Below, in pieces: positions 1 through 9,819 of a stretch of 64,000 nt of DNA; the first letter of the stretch is position 1; the number at the start of each line of letters is the position of its first letter. The position numbers and the translations under genes were made by a program. A model generated the notes under the pieces. The model was not told the DNA's origin, made no database searches, and worked only from the letters and a program-made list of their open reading frames with translations. This stretch comes from Rhizoctonia solani (lineage: Eukaryota > Basidiomycota > Agaricomycetes > Cantharellales > Ceratobasidiaceae): assembly GCF_016906535.1 (NCBI RefSeq), contig NC_057378.1:1178001-1242000 (forward strand). The letters run 5' to 3'.

Positions 1-1472
1 GGTTGGTCGAATCAGAGGGGAAAGACATGTCCGTATTCCCATTCAAAGAGATTAGGTACTTTGAGAAGCAAGAGTACTCCAGGTGAGCTTTTTGGATTGC
101 TACATGGACAATATTCGGTATTCACTAGGGATATTGCTAGCCCGGACCTTCCCTCGGTTCAGACGAAAACCGTCTCGGTCTCGCACGATGATACAGCTGT
201 TGTTTATTATCCCGGAAGACGATGCCTGGCCTGGACAGGATGGTGGTGTTCAGACTGGTTCGACCCGTGGGTCTGGAAAGAAGCCGCGGAAGGGTTCACG
301 TATCGGAGCACGGTCTGGTCGTATCGTGAGAGCGAAGATCCAAGCATCACGCTTGAATTCCAAGGTACATCTTTACGACCTGTTTGAGCTTGTTGTCTGA
401 GCTGAAGGATTCATCAGGATCGGAGGTACACGTTTACGGAGCACCGAAATCGCTAGTAAAAGGCCCGTTGGCATCACAGCATGTATGCATCAACGACGTA
501 TGCCACCTGATCGATGCCGAACAAGCGTACCTAAATGCTCCGACTAGCCTTATCGAATCCTCTTCTATCAACTCCACATCTTTGACGCTATCCCCCAAAC
601 TCGAACCCGTCCTGCTTTGGAGTCAAACAGGACTCGACGATCAAACTCAGCACACGCTGCGACTTGCGCTTGCTCCTTTACACTCGCAAGACGATGCGGA
701 AATGACCATTGCAAAGATCACGTATACGAGGTTCTCGGGACATTCACGGCCTGATACACCCATACCTCCCCCAGACGAATCTTATGAAGGTCCACTGTTC
801 CCACCTTATGCGGAGAAATGGGCACCGAGACCTCCGTCGCCGCCGCCTAAGCATGAACCAAAACCAGAACCAGTTCCCCATCCACAACCTTCCACCTCGC
901 ATTCCCATCCCGAACCGGAGCCAACCTACCCCTCAACGGCACATCCGGTTCCGACCGGTAGTCCAGGATCCACTCACCCACATCCACTACCGTCTCCTGA
1001 ATCAGAGCCCGAATCGCCCTCGTTGTTCTTCACGTTGCTCGGTTGGTCGCTTTTCCTGTTTGGCTTGGGCAGCCTCGTAGTAGCCAAGCGACGTCTCGAT
1101 CAAAAGAGGAGAGAGTTGCAGTGGCTGTTGGATGCGAGACTCGACCAGGCTCATTTGAATTTCGAATCAGGACATTGGGGATCCACGATTTACGAGGGCA
1201 CGTCCACTTATGGGGGAACGAATCCCGGGTATGGGTCTGTTCGCGGAGGCCCAACGCATTATGGGAGGCCGTCTACCCCGGGAAGCACAGCCCCACAGGG
1301 GAGCTCAGGTTTGAACTATGGTCAACCACCGCCCTCACACCGTGGTGATGGGAGTGTTTTTTCGGGGACATCCACGCGTTTGCCTACCTATTCCGATGTC
1401 ATCCGCGAGCAGCAGACACGCACCCAGCGAACGCAGACGTTTGTAGCTCAGCAGCGCGGTGGACGCCGATAA
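1..1472 (+). CDS. Pro-rich single-pass membrane protein, 5' end unresolved
   Basis: Function unknown. The last exon (418-1472) encodes an extracellular-type segment with paired Cys, a long Pro/Glu/His/Ser-rich stalk (about 760-1015), one hydrophobic span (about 1020-1080, LFFTLLGWSLFLFGLGSLVV) followed by positive KRR, and a Gly/Ser/Tyr-rich tail with a LPTYSDV motif before the TAA at 1470. The order suggests a type I plasma-membrane protein, a kind common in agaricomycetes. An intron at 365-417 (53 bp, GT..AG) joins the upstream frame (Trp/Cys-rich, ending SITLEFQ) to this exon with phase kept. A second intron at 83-128 is plausible and would put the preceding exon in another frame. No signal peptide is visible, so the true first exon is probably before the window. 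The membrane topology is inferred; no catalytic motif was seen. Confidence 0.6.
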
Positions 1473-1602
1473 CTCAATACCACTATTGAATAGTGATGAA
1501 AATTCTGGTGTTTTGGATTATAAAAAAAGCATGTATATTCTGTTGTATCGACTGAAATAAGAGTGGTATCGCTGGCTGGTATCAGCGCAGATGTTCAGAA
1601 AT
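1473..1602. other. Convergent intergenic spacer
   Basis: This 130-bp spacer separates the 3' ends of the membrane-protein gene and the pectate lyase gene. It contains an A-rich run (ttataaaaaaagc near 1518) that could serve polyadenylation. No coding potential is seen. Confidence 0.5.
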
Positions 1603-2762
1603 TTAGAACGAGAGTGTAGCTCCTGCGCTGGATACAGCTGCCACGACGGCGCTGGCGTCGAGGAGATCGTAGTCATAAGGGGCAGTGCTGAATGTGCCTA
1701 TTGAAAAAATCAGCAAGTATTCGCGGTGGATGCGTTAGGACACTTACCGGCCTCGGCTGTGTTTTCGCCATCTCCAAAATCGTTACCAGTGGCGACCGCG
1801 TATCCGGAGTCGGTCGAGTAAAGGGGCTTCTTGAGACCGCTGTTTATTTGATCAAGTTAGCATCGGAAGTCGTCTTGAGCGCATATATCCCACCTGAATA
1901 CGTTGTTCTCGACAAGGAGTTGGGCGCCAACACGGGTGTTGATACCGTCACTCGAGTCGTAATAGCTGAGAAAGATGATCAGTTTCGAGTACCCCAAGAG
2001 CTTGGGAAAGTTAGCTTACTAGTTGTTGAAAATGTGACCCGTTCCAAACCTGAAGCTTGGAAGACGCGAGTTCAAATTGTACCACTTGTTCAGCGCATAG
2101 GTGACGGTGATCGCTTTGTCTTCGTCTTCGTTGCTATCCGAGTGCCCAACGAGCGACGACTTCCAATGGTCGTGCAAGACCGAGTTGGTGACGCTCACGT
2201 ACGTGCTACCATGGGTAATATCGAGTAACCCATCGTAGTAGTCCTTGTCGTGGTCCTGGTCCGAGGACAAATCGAGGTGGTCAACCCACACCTTGCTAGA
2301 GGCCTGAATGCCAATCGCGTCGCCAGCTTCGGCAAGGACCTTGCTGACTTTCAGATTTCGAATAATGACGTTTTCGACGTTCAATACGCGCAGACCGACT
2401 CCAGCCAAAGTGGCGCCAGATGCACCGACAATCGACTTGTTAGAGCCGACTTTAACGACAGTGTTGCCGGAGATTGTTCCAGAAATAACAACAATCTTGG
2501 CAGTGTCATCCGAAACGGCATCGGTGAGCTCGTCCAAGGAGGTGACGGTGACAGTGGAGCCTCCAGAGCCACCGGTCGTTCTATACTCGAGGCATATTGA
2601 GAATGATGGGCTTGATTAAGAAAAGACCATGGCTTACTTTCCCAGGGCTGCATAGCCAATGGTGGCAACGTCGCTGGTAGATGCGCGGCGTACCACAGTC
2701 GGAGAGGCGACAACCAGTTGAATCGCAACGGCCAGAACGGTGAAAGAAGAAGTGAACTTCAT
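1603..2762 (-). CDS. Secreted pectate lyase, polysaccharide lyase family 1
   Basis: The enzyme cleaves polygalacturonate by beta-elimination outside the cell and is a plant-cell-wall degrading enzyme. Five exons can be read on the minus strand: 2762-2638, 2580-2020, 1965-1894, 1839-1748 and 1697-1603, with introns of 57, 54, 54 and 50 bp, all GT..AG. They sum to 945 nt (314 aa), the usual length for compact fungal PL1 enzymes. The N-terminus is a signal peptide (MKFTSSFTVLAVAIQLVVAS) followed by a short pro-region with a possible Kex2 site (VVRR). PL1 hallmarks are present: WVDHLDLSSD (the vWiDH motif), DGLLDITHGS (Ca-binding and substrate region) and NSRLPSFRFG with the catalytic-type Arg pair. 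No frameshift or stop is seen, so the gene looks functional. The start is fixed by the signal peptide. A pectin lyase is less likely given the motif pattern. Confidence 0.9.
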
Positions 2763-2860
2763 GACTGTTTTGGAATGAGAGTATGTGGTAGGGTCGAGTC
2801 GAGTGAGTGAATACAAGTAAAGCAAGCTATTTGTTGTATGTTCATTCAATGGGAGGCAAC

Positions 2861-2870
2861 CTCTTATACT
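2861..2870 (-). promoter_or_regulatory. Candidate TATA box of the pectate lyase gene
   Basis: Read on the minus strand this is AGTATAAGAG, about 100 bp upstream of the ATG at 2762. The stretch between them has no other ATG and is rich in CT/AC steps, typical of a fungal 5' leader. The assignment rests on sequence and spacing only. Confidence 0.4.
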
Positions 2871-3717
2871 GCAAGAGTTATGTCCGAGAATTGGAGAAGA
2901 CACCTATGCATTACCATACTATACAAGGTTAATTACGTTGCTTCCTACTGAAGCTTCTTGTTGTGAAGTTAGATGCATCTACGGTTCTGCCGCAGCCGCA
3001 ATCACTTCGATTGCGGACCACGTGTGGTTAAACATAGAGCAAGATAGTGTTTCGAGCGGTTCGCCAAGCCCAAGGGAATGTTGTCCGCAGTCGGCACAAA
3101 TTACATATCATTCCAAGATGCAAGAGGTCAGTTCGGGAAACCTCGCTGGATTAGTCACATAGCGACGATTTTGTTGAGCTGGTGATTCAGAGAGAGTTTT
3201 GGCAGAGATTAACTCTCAAGAGATTTGCCGGAGCCGGGGAACGTAGCTAGTAGTGAAGGGGTTTGTACACCAAGAGCCAGGATGAGATCAGATACAGTTG
3301 TAATTGATCACCTAAATACCATCAACTTCAGGATAGAAGCAACCAAAACACCATGAATTGAACAGCTTTTTGAGCCTATCTTCCTAAACTAGAACTCATA
3401 GAGATGAAACGTCGCAGTTGAAGCTGCGGGTTGAGAACAATTCGCCGTCGATCTCGTCAGCAGAATGAGTAGACAATCCATTGCAGTCCAGATCTGCTAT
3501 AGTTCGTTTCGTAAGGTCCTCTAATGAAATAAAGCATAATTTAGATCTCGAATCGGGCTTTCATTCGAGCCTAAAGTATCGTCGCCCAAGAGATAATGCG
3601 GGATTGGCTTGGGAGTCGCGCTAGCCCTTCGGCCTGGGGTGATTGTCAATTGCAAATGAGGTCTAAGCGCGGGCGCTTGAGTCCAGAGGCTCCAATGAAA
3701 ACATCGAACTTCTCACA
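2871..3717. other. Divergent intergenic region
   Basis: About 850 bp separate the divergent pectate lyase and Lrp1 genes. Short open stretches here have no protein-like composition and no splice continuity with either gene. Control elements for both genes presumably lie here, but no specific site was recognised. Confidence 0.5.
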
Positions 3718-4924
3718 ATGACCGACCACCTATCTGAGACTGTCGACGATCTGGTTTCTTCTATAGACGAGCTGGAAGATGTACTTGCTCCCCTTTTAGG
3801 TGTACCATTGTCGGACCTTAACAAGCAGTTATCATCACCTCTGGACCGAGCCAAACTTCAAGTATGGTTATCTTATGTTTTGAATGACCTTGTTTGGAGT
3901 AAGCGGTAATTTTGCAACATTGCATCCAAATCAATAACTGCCAATCTTCAGTACAACTCAGAGCAAAAGGGTTCAACCCAAATAATCTGGGAGGTGGCGA
4001 GACGCATGATGTGGTTCCAGAACTAGTAGGTACAAGATTTCATCAGCTGGGAAACCTCACCAACATTCCTTCTCAAGGACCGTGTCAAATCGTATTTCGC
4101 AAAAATAAAAGAGGCCGAAAATCCTGCCAAGCGTGGGTATCTATTTCCTTTTATGCAACCGATTATCCTGATCTTCGCATTCAGGAACTTTGGCCGTTGA
4201 CGGAAAGGTTGCGAATCGATTCATTAAGCATGCACTTTCTTCTGCAATATCGCAAGAGAATTTTGCAAAGCCAACTCATACCCGTTTTGACGAAAGCGAT
4301 AATGTTACCGTCGAAGCTCCGGCTGCAGGACCTTCCAAGACTGAAGTTGAAGCATCTGACGAAAGCAGTAGTAGCGACGAGGAACCTGCGGCTGGTACTT
4401 GGAAAGCCAAGAAGCGCGATCGTGAAGTGGCTCTTGCGGCAAACAAAGTTGACCAGGACTCGAGCGATGACGATGATGAGCCGATGGAAGGGTGGGAAGA
4501 ACCCGAGATGATTTCCTCGAAAATTGTCTCAAGCGACTGCCCAGACTCTTCAAATGAGCTGTTGGGGAGGCAGAAGCGACCCAAAATAGATCCGTTTGCT
4601 GGTTAGTGGTAAAGTATCATTCGGCGGGATTATGATTGACGAATTTGCGGTCTGGCAGGCTATGATGGAACACCTTCCAAACCGAATAAACCAGACACAG
4701 TAATTCCTCCATCCGAGCCCGAGTCAAGGGCTGAGCATTCGGCCGGTGAAGACTCTGATACATCTTCTCCCTCCCCCTCCGTCGGGTCTGCTGCATCGGC
4801 TTCCACATCTACGTCTGGACAAAAGAAGACTCGTCGAACAAGAAGAGGGGGGCGACGCGGACGGGACAATAAGCGTCAGAATTTGGCGAGAGAGGCACTG
4901 GAAAGGGCCGCAGTGAAAAAGTGA
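3718..4924 (+). CDS. LRP1: Nuclear exosome cofactor, Lrp1/Rrp47/C1D family
   Basis: C1D/Lrp1 proteins bind Rrp6 and structured RNA and help the nuclear exosome process 5.8S rRNA, snoRNA and other RNAs. Five exons: 3718-3898, 3952-4025, 4078-4132, 4185-4601 and 4659-4924; introns 53, 52, 52 and 57 bp. The sum is 993 nt (330 aa). Residues about 1-115 form the C1D (Sas10/Utp3/C1D) domain: a helical start ending LPLL-type core, then KLQVWLSYVLNDLVW, RVKSYFAKIKEAENPAKR and GKVANRFIKHAL. Middle: acidic Ser/Glu/Asp-rich segments. C-terminus: strongly basic KKTRRTRRGGRRGRDNKR, suited to RNA binding and nuclear import. Intron 3 uses the donor GTGGGT at 4133; the nearby GTATCT at 4137 would cause an immediate stop, so the frame decides the site. 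The tail is longer than in yeast Lrp1. The gene looks intact. Confidence 0.82.
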
Positions 4925-6188
4925 ATGTCAACATTCCTGCACGACTGTGTAAATCCTTGGATATCCTGTTTTAACTTATCTCCATTTTCATTCGCTCAAA
5001 ACGCTTCTTCGGTCGATGGACCTGACCTATAACATTCTCCTCCCCCTATATGGACTGTGGTTCGTCGAGAAACAACCATCATGTATATTATGGTGCAAGG
5101 ACCGGCCTGCGCCATCAGAATAGACATTGTCCCGAGTGGCTATCTTCTCAACCAGTTTCAATAACTTAGTTCATTCTGAGCCGGAGAACGGATTGACTTC
5201 TGCCTTTTCAATTAGTATATAGGTCCCCATAAGCATACTTAGGAATAGGTTTCATGTGATAAGGAAACTACAAGAATAATCTACCGATAGGTAATAAGCC
5301 CGCGTGGCGTTTCCTGTCCAACCTTTCAAAAAGGCAGCCATACATTTAGATTTAGGTTATGGCCGATCCTACAAGTAGTGTTCGTTCTTGGAATAGATAC
5401 GTGGTGCGTTTGGGTGTGCTGTTTCATTTTACTAACATATACGTCTGATTTGCTACATGATTCCCAAAAGGCCTTACGACTACGCGTGGTATATAGGATG
5501 AGTTCAGAATTGCTGGTCCGGAGCTTCGCGCTCGTATTGTACTGATTGATTTGTGGCCAAGACCGTCAGCAACAACGCCACTGGTATTCTGTCGCTACGT
5601 AGGGAGATGCTCTGCCTTTGACCATCATGCCAACGCGTAACCCGGGTTGACAGCTGTCTTACGCGAATAAAGTAAACCCATATATTATATCGAATAGCTA
5701 GAGAATATCAGAACTCTTTGTCTATCTCCTAAACGCAAGGGTGGGCTGAAAAATTACTCGTGGCGCCAAACTAATTGATTCGAAAGCTCATAACAGTCGG
5801 GTGTTTGGATACTTATTAAGTAGAATTTACTGATAGAGTAAAACATACATAGCATTGTTTTCCTAATAGGATCAAGTTAATGAGCATACACAACTGAGTA
5901 CCACCCAAATATATTCAATCCAAAAGTGGAAGTTCTAACTTATAGAGAGACAGCAGAGATCTCTCCGCCGCATCCCAATCCCACTTTGACTGGACAGTCC
6001 AAAGTTAAACGCAATTCAGAAACAGGATAACATAAGACTCTTACAGTTCTGATAAGATATTTGCTATGAGTCTCCCAGCAACCATGAAGCAGCATTCTTT
6101 GGAGTTTGGTCACCACTCTATAGGGTAGGCAAGATGCACTCAGCAAAATATGTGGGGTGGAATAACATGTGATTACATGTAATTGGGG
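4925..6188. other. Intergenic region without recognisable genes
   Basis: This is the 3' flank of the Lrp1 gene followed by AT-rich DNA. Open stretches (for example 5940-6146 on the minus strand) are short and have no family resemblance. No RNA gene, LTR or tandem repeat was recognised. It is the last apparently transposon-free stretch before the repeat-dense part. Confidence 0.5.
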
Positions 6189-6336
6189 TGTTGTAACATC
6201 AGGGGTTTGGTAATGGTGTAATTGGTGTTACATGGTGTTATAACTGTATATCACATCAGTGTTATCATGTGTATATGTGTAATGACATGTTATTGGTGTG
6301 TTAGTACACCATTACCAAACCTCTGGTGTTACAACA
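6189..6336. repeat. Foldback repeat with 32-bp inverted arms (MITE-like)
   Basis: The left arm 6189-6220 and right arm 6305-6336 are inverted copies with only about two mismatches. The 84-bp centre is itself a series of GGTGTTA/ACATG-rich short repeats. The size (148 bp), absence of coding and the long terminal inverted arms fit a miniature inverted-repeat element. No clear target duplication was found, so the class is uncertain. Confidence 0.5.
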
Positions 6337-6570
6337 AAAACAGTTTTTGCTGAGCAACTGGGTCTTTGAACCCAACCTGAACAACAGTTTTCATCTTGCT
6401 TGTGACTATATTGGTAACAACCAGATGGTCCAGTGCTTTCCCTATAGTAGGTATAGGGATCTTTGGAGAGCTTATTCTTGTCTGAAATGGGTGTTCTGCA
6501 GTGAGTCCTTGTCCACACAGAATCATGGCCTTCTCATTTTTGTTGGCAGATGTCCTGGACACGGTCACAT
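6337..6570. other. Short unclassified spacer
   Basis: No protein family, RNA gene or LTR is recognised between the foldback repeat and the dispersed repeat starting near 6571. Open frames on both strands overlap one another and look accidental. Confidence 0.4.
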
Positions 6571-6661
6571 GACCAGTACAAGTGGTTGCATGCTGGCCCA
6601 AGCCCAAATTTGGGGGTAGCAGGTGTAATCATGGGTTGTCAGCAGAGGAATAATAGGGCTC

Positions 6662-7245
6662 TGTTGTAGACACAGTCAATACCAGGGAATTTATTCCCAT
6701 TTTCTTGGATTTAAACAAAGGCAAACAGACAATATTTTCAATCACGTGACTTTGGCGCTTATATATCATACGCTAAGCGCCAAGCCACGTCCCCACCCGC
6801 ACTTAATCAGCATACGTAGCCACCTCCACCTATGACGTCATCATGACACGTCAGTGACACGTATGCATGAGTAAGGCCAACTGCAGAGCAGGGTTCTTAT
6901 TGGATCACGTATTTGATAAAATGTATTTGTAAATAGTTACTCTGTAGAATATATAAGGAGGCCAACCAACCATGGTAACACCCAGGTCAATTACCTCTTG
7001 TTGCATCCCTAACTTGTACAAGGCCTTAGGCCAGTAACTACTTAGCCACCACCTGTACTTGTTGCCTTAAGCAACTCCCTCATCATAGATACATAGCTTG
7101 CCATTGCCACTAGGGCCTTGGTCATTGTACTTAGATAGTTAGTTGCTGTAGGTAGCCACCCCTCCACCGCCTTAAGCGGTCTTACTCAGTTCTATACGGC
7201 CACAAGTGCCTGCTACCCAGACAGCCCTTAAGGACGTCTAGGACA
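6662..7245 (+). repeat. Solo LTR, family A
   Basis: A 584-bp LTR starting TGTTGTAGACAC and ending TCTAGGACA, flanked by the perfect 5-bp TSD ggctc. It holds the A-family TATATAAGG box (about 6952), the GGTCAATTACC transcript start and the hairpin GTTGC-CTTAA-GCAAC at 7061-7075. No internal sequence remains, so it is the product of LTR-LTR recombination. Confidence 0.9.
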
Positions 7246-7293
7246 GGCTCTATGGCTTAGTGGTCAAGCTGGTTCAATTCCAGCTAGTTCTAT
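7246..7293 (+). ncRNA. tRNA-like Pol III module lacking an anticodon arm
   Basis: A perfect A box (TGGCTTAGTGG) and perfect B box (GGTTCAATTCC) lie only about 7 nt apart. A D-arm (GCTT..AAGC with GG in the loop) is followed directly by a T-arm (CTGG-TTCAATT-CCAG), with no room for an anticodon arm, and a TTTT terminator follows. The acceptor ends pair only partly. It is probably the tRNA-derived part of a repeat, not a working tRNA. Confidence 0.4.
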
Positions 7294-7403
7294 TTTCCTC
7301 TGTTTATGACAGCAGATGTACACTTGGGTTGAGATGAAGCCTTGGATTTATATGCACATAGCTTGATCACTGGAGAGTTAAAGTCCACTATTAAGAGCAT
7401 TTG

Positions 7404-7936
7404 TGTCATGACCCAAGAGGCATGGACACAGATACCCTAATATTCTATTATCATTTTATCTAAATTTTACAAATTATATGGACCAGGGGATGTTCCCAAC
7501 ATGACCACAGGCCATGCAGGACTCCCCTGGCAGAGCAATCAACATGGAATGTGAATGGTCCCTTTGTTTAGCCTGTTAGCTTTGTCCTCTGGTTACTTAG
7601 TTACCATATGTCCTTAGTTGCATTGTTCTATTGTTCTCTTAGTTACCCATACCTTTGTAGTATGTCTTCCATTGTTCTCCTTTGTACTTTACAGTTCCCT
7701 TGTTCTGTATGATGTATATAATGAAGGGAGAGTTCTGGCATTCAGACCAGAACTTGACCTCCTGTCAATCTACTGACTACCCTCCCCACTCTCCTGCTCT
7801 GCTCTAAGGGGTCTTGTGCCACATTTGGCAAGTAATCTCTCTATCTAAAGTGTTGGTTGCAGTCTTCTGCTTATCCCCAAAGCCAGCACTGCCTCTTTAG
7901 GCATATATCCCATTCTTCATTAGTCAGACTCTGACA
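7404..7936 (+). repeat. 5' LTR of C1
   Basis: 533 bp, TGTCATGACC..GACTCTGACA. The U3 has a TATATAA box at 7715. The predicted transcript start AGAACTTGACCT lies at 7749-7760. Confidence 0.95.
7715..7721 (+). promoter_or_regulatory. TATA box of C1
   Basis: TATATAA, 34 nt before AGAACTTGACCT. The same spacing is found in the LTRs of families A and B, which supports both the box and the start site. Confidence 0.7.
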
Positions 7937-7938
7937 TT

Positions 7939-7950
7939 AGGTCAAGTTCT
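7939..7950 (+). other. Self-priming site of C1
   Basis: AGGTCAAGTTCT lies 2 nt after the LTR and is the exact complement of 7749-7760, the predicted transcript 5' end. No TGG-starting tRNA primer site follows the LTR. This matches the Tf1 type of self-primed reverse transcription. Confidence 0.75.
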
Positions 7951-8503
7951 TGGCTCTGTGCAGTGCTCTTGTTAGTGCTAGCATATAATACTCTACTGGG
8001 TGACGCATTTGCCCCAGTATTGCTTAACTAGGACTATTGGTGGGCCAGCTTAGTGGGCACTATAGTCTTAGGGGATTGAGACCATCTGTGGTACCAGTAC
8101 CTGGGGAATAGCTGAAGGTCATAGGGGTGTAATAATCAAAGACCCTGAGGGACTAAGCAGTACCTGGATTACTATAGGGCTATAGACTAGGAATCACCAA
8201 CCTGACAGGTGGATACATTCACCTACTGCCTTGCAAACTTAGTCAGCAAAACACCCGCTTGCAGAACACCCACTTCTATATCACGCTTGTCCATAGCTGT
8301 TGATTAGTTGCAGGGGCTGTCCAAGGCTAGGTGTGGAGCAAAGTTTTAGCGCCTAGAGCAGGAATTTTTTAGTATAGTTTTTTGAACATTTTTAGGATAG
8401 TTCTTAGTAGTATGGCACTTTCAGTAGTATAGAACTCCTGTAACCTTTCTACTCTTTTCTACCTTTTATATTTCTTCTTCTTCTTTATTTTTCCACTTTC
8501 ATC

Positions 8504-9817
8504 ATGAGCAGCCAAAATCTCTTTGTTACTGTGGATCCTGATTCTGTTTCCATTGCACCTTCATTACCTGCAGAGGTGTCTCAGACCCTCACAGCCTTGA
8601 AAACCTTAATCATGGCTGTTAATCATAATTTGCAGGTAGCAATTGGTCAGATCCACAATAACACTGCTGATCTTGCTACTGCCAACAACTCTCTTCAAAA
8701 CCATGATGGTGGCATCACCCAGATGGAAGGGCAAGTCAAAGCCCTGGAGAATATTATCTCTGCTCTGGCTGGTGCCCCTCAAGGTTCTGGTTCAGGCTCA
8801 GGCTCTGGGTCCAGGAGGCCCAAGCTTAACCTACCAGAGAAGTTTGATGGTAGTAACAAAGACAAAGCAGTTTCATTTAGGGTGGCTGTCTCTCACTATC
8901 TGAGGGTTTCATATCCCCAAGCCTCAGTTGAGGAACAGATAGCTTTTATTATCTCTTGCCTGGAGGGTAAAGCTCATGAGTGGCTTGAACCCTACTTAGA
9001 AGAGGATGTTGTCAATAATCACCCAGTGGCTTGGCTCCACAGTATCAATGGGTTCTGGTTGCAGTTCAATGCAAGGTGGAATGTCCAGAACAAGACTGAG
9101 AACTATAGGGCTAAATTCAAGACCCTAAAGCAAACCAAGTCTGTTCAAGATTACTACAAGGACTTCCAAACCTACTCCCAGAACCTAGGGTATAATGACA
9201 TATCCCTAAGGGACTTTTTCTATGATGGCCTGTCTCTCAAAATCAAGGAGATGCTTATGGCTCAGGACTATGACCATAATGCCAGCAATGTTTCCTTAGA
9301 GAACCTTGCTGATAAAGCTCTGAAGATTGACCAGCGCCTAGAACAGTTCCAGGCACAACACAAGGGCCAGACCAACTCCTCTGGTTCCAAAAGTGGCACT
9401 ACATTGTCAACAGGAGCCTTGGGCAATGTGACCAGGGATAAACTCACTGTTGGGGATAAAGTGTACATGATTGGACCAGATGGAAAAGCAAGGAAAGGCA
9501 CCATTTCAAAAATTGGCAAAAATGCAAAGGGCATGTCTATTCCTACTGTGAAGTGGAATGATGGCACTGTGGTTGAGAGTAGCTTCAAAAGTCTCAAAAA
9601 GGACTCACATCCTGTAGACCCCTCTCCAGTCCAGCCAAAATCTTCCAACTCTGGACCAAGCCCTATGGATCTTGACTCTGCAGGAAAGGGCAAAAAACCT
9701 ATTGTATGCTCTACCTGTGGAGGAAAGGGACACTATGCTAGCCAATGTCCTTCCAATACATACTCTGGCTATGAAGCCCATCTATCTGAGAATGAGTTGG
9801 AAAATGGGGACCTCTGA
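8504..9817 (+). CDS. gag: Gag of C1
   Basis: Structural protein that packages element RNA into cytoplasmic particles; 437 aa from an ATG in a clean context after a pyrimidine-rich leader. The N-terminus is helical and Gln/Asn-rich; a Gly-Ser run (about residues 96-106) precedes the capsid-type core beginning LPEKFDG. The segment VGDKVYMIGPDGKARKG (about 317-335) resembles a Tudor/KOW-like fold, unusual for a Gag. A single CCHC knuckle CSTCGGKGHYASQC lies near residues 402-415. It ends in TGA 2 nt before the ATG of pol, which is in the -1 frame. Confidence 0.9.
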   Translation: MSSQNLFVTVDPDSVSIAPSLPAEVSQTLTALKTLIMAVNHNLQVAIGQIHNNTADLATANNSLQNHDGGITQMEGQVKALENIISALAGAPQGSGSGSGSGSRRPKLNLPEKFDGSNKDKAVSFRVAVSHYLRVSYPQASVEEQIAFIISCLEGKAHEWLEPYLEEDVVNNHPVAWLHSINGFWLQFNARWNVQNKTENYRAKFKTLKQTKSVQDYYKDFQTYSQNLGYNDISLRDFFYDGLSLKIKEMLMAQDYDHNASNVSLENLADKALKIDQRLEQFQAQHKGQTNSSGSKSGTTLSTGALGNVTRDKLTVGDKVYMIGPDGKARKGTISKIGKNAKGMSIPTVKWNDGTVVESSFKSLKKDSHPVDPSPVQPKSSNSGPSPMDLDSAGKGKKPIVCSTCGGKGHYASQCPSNTYSGYEAHLSENELENGDL

Positions 9818-9819
9818 AC

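Larger units (their letters stand above)
6571..7300 (+). repeat. Dispersed repeat ending in a tRNA-like module, split by an A LTR
   Basis: About 90 bp before the LTR (6571-6661) recur almost identically at 60020-60112. Both copies run into the same GGCTCTATGGCTTAGT sequence. In this copy a family A LTR splits the unit at ggctc, which is duplicated at 6657-6661 and 7246-7250. The structure suggests a SINE-like repeat with a Pol III-type 3' module. Only two copies are visible, so its true ends are unknown. Confidence 0.4.

Noticed and set aside
1692..2228. 178-codon open frame on the plus strand
   Set aside because: It lies antisense to the pectate lyase exons and crosses several of its introns; composition is not protein-like.
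6312..6619. Overlapping 68-97-codon frames on both strands
   Set aside because: Frames overlap on opposite strands, lie in repeat DNA and show no family resemblance.
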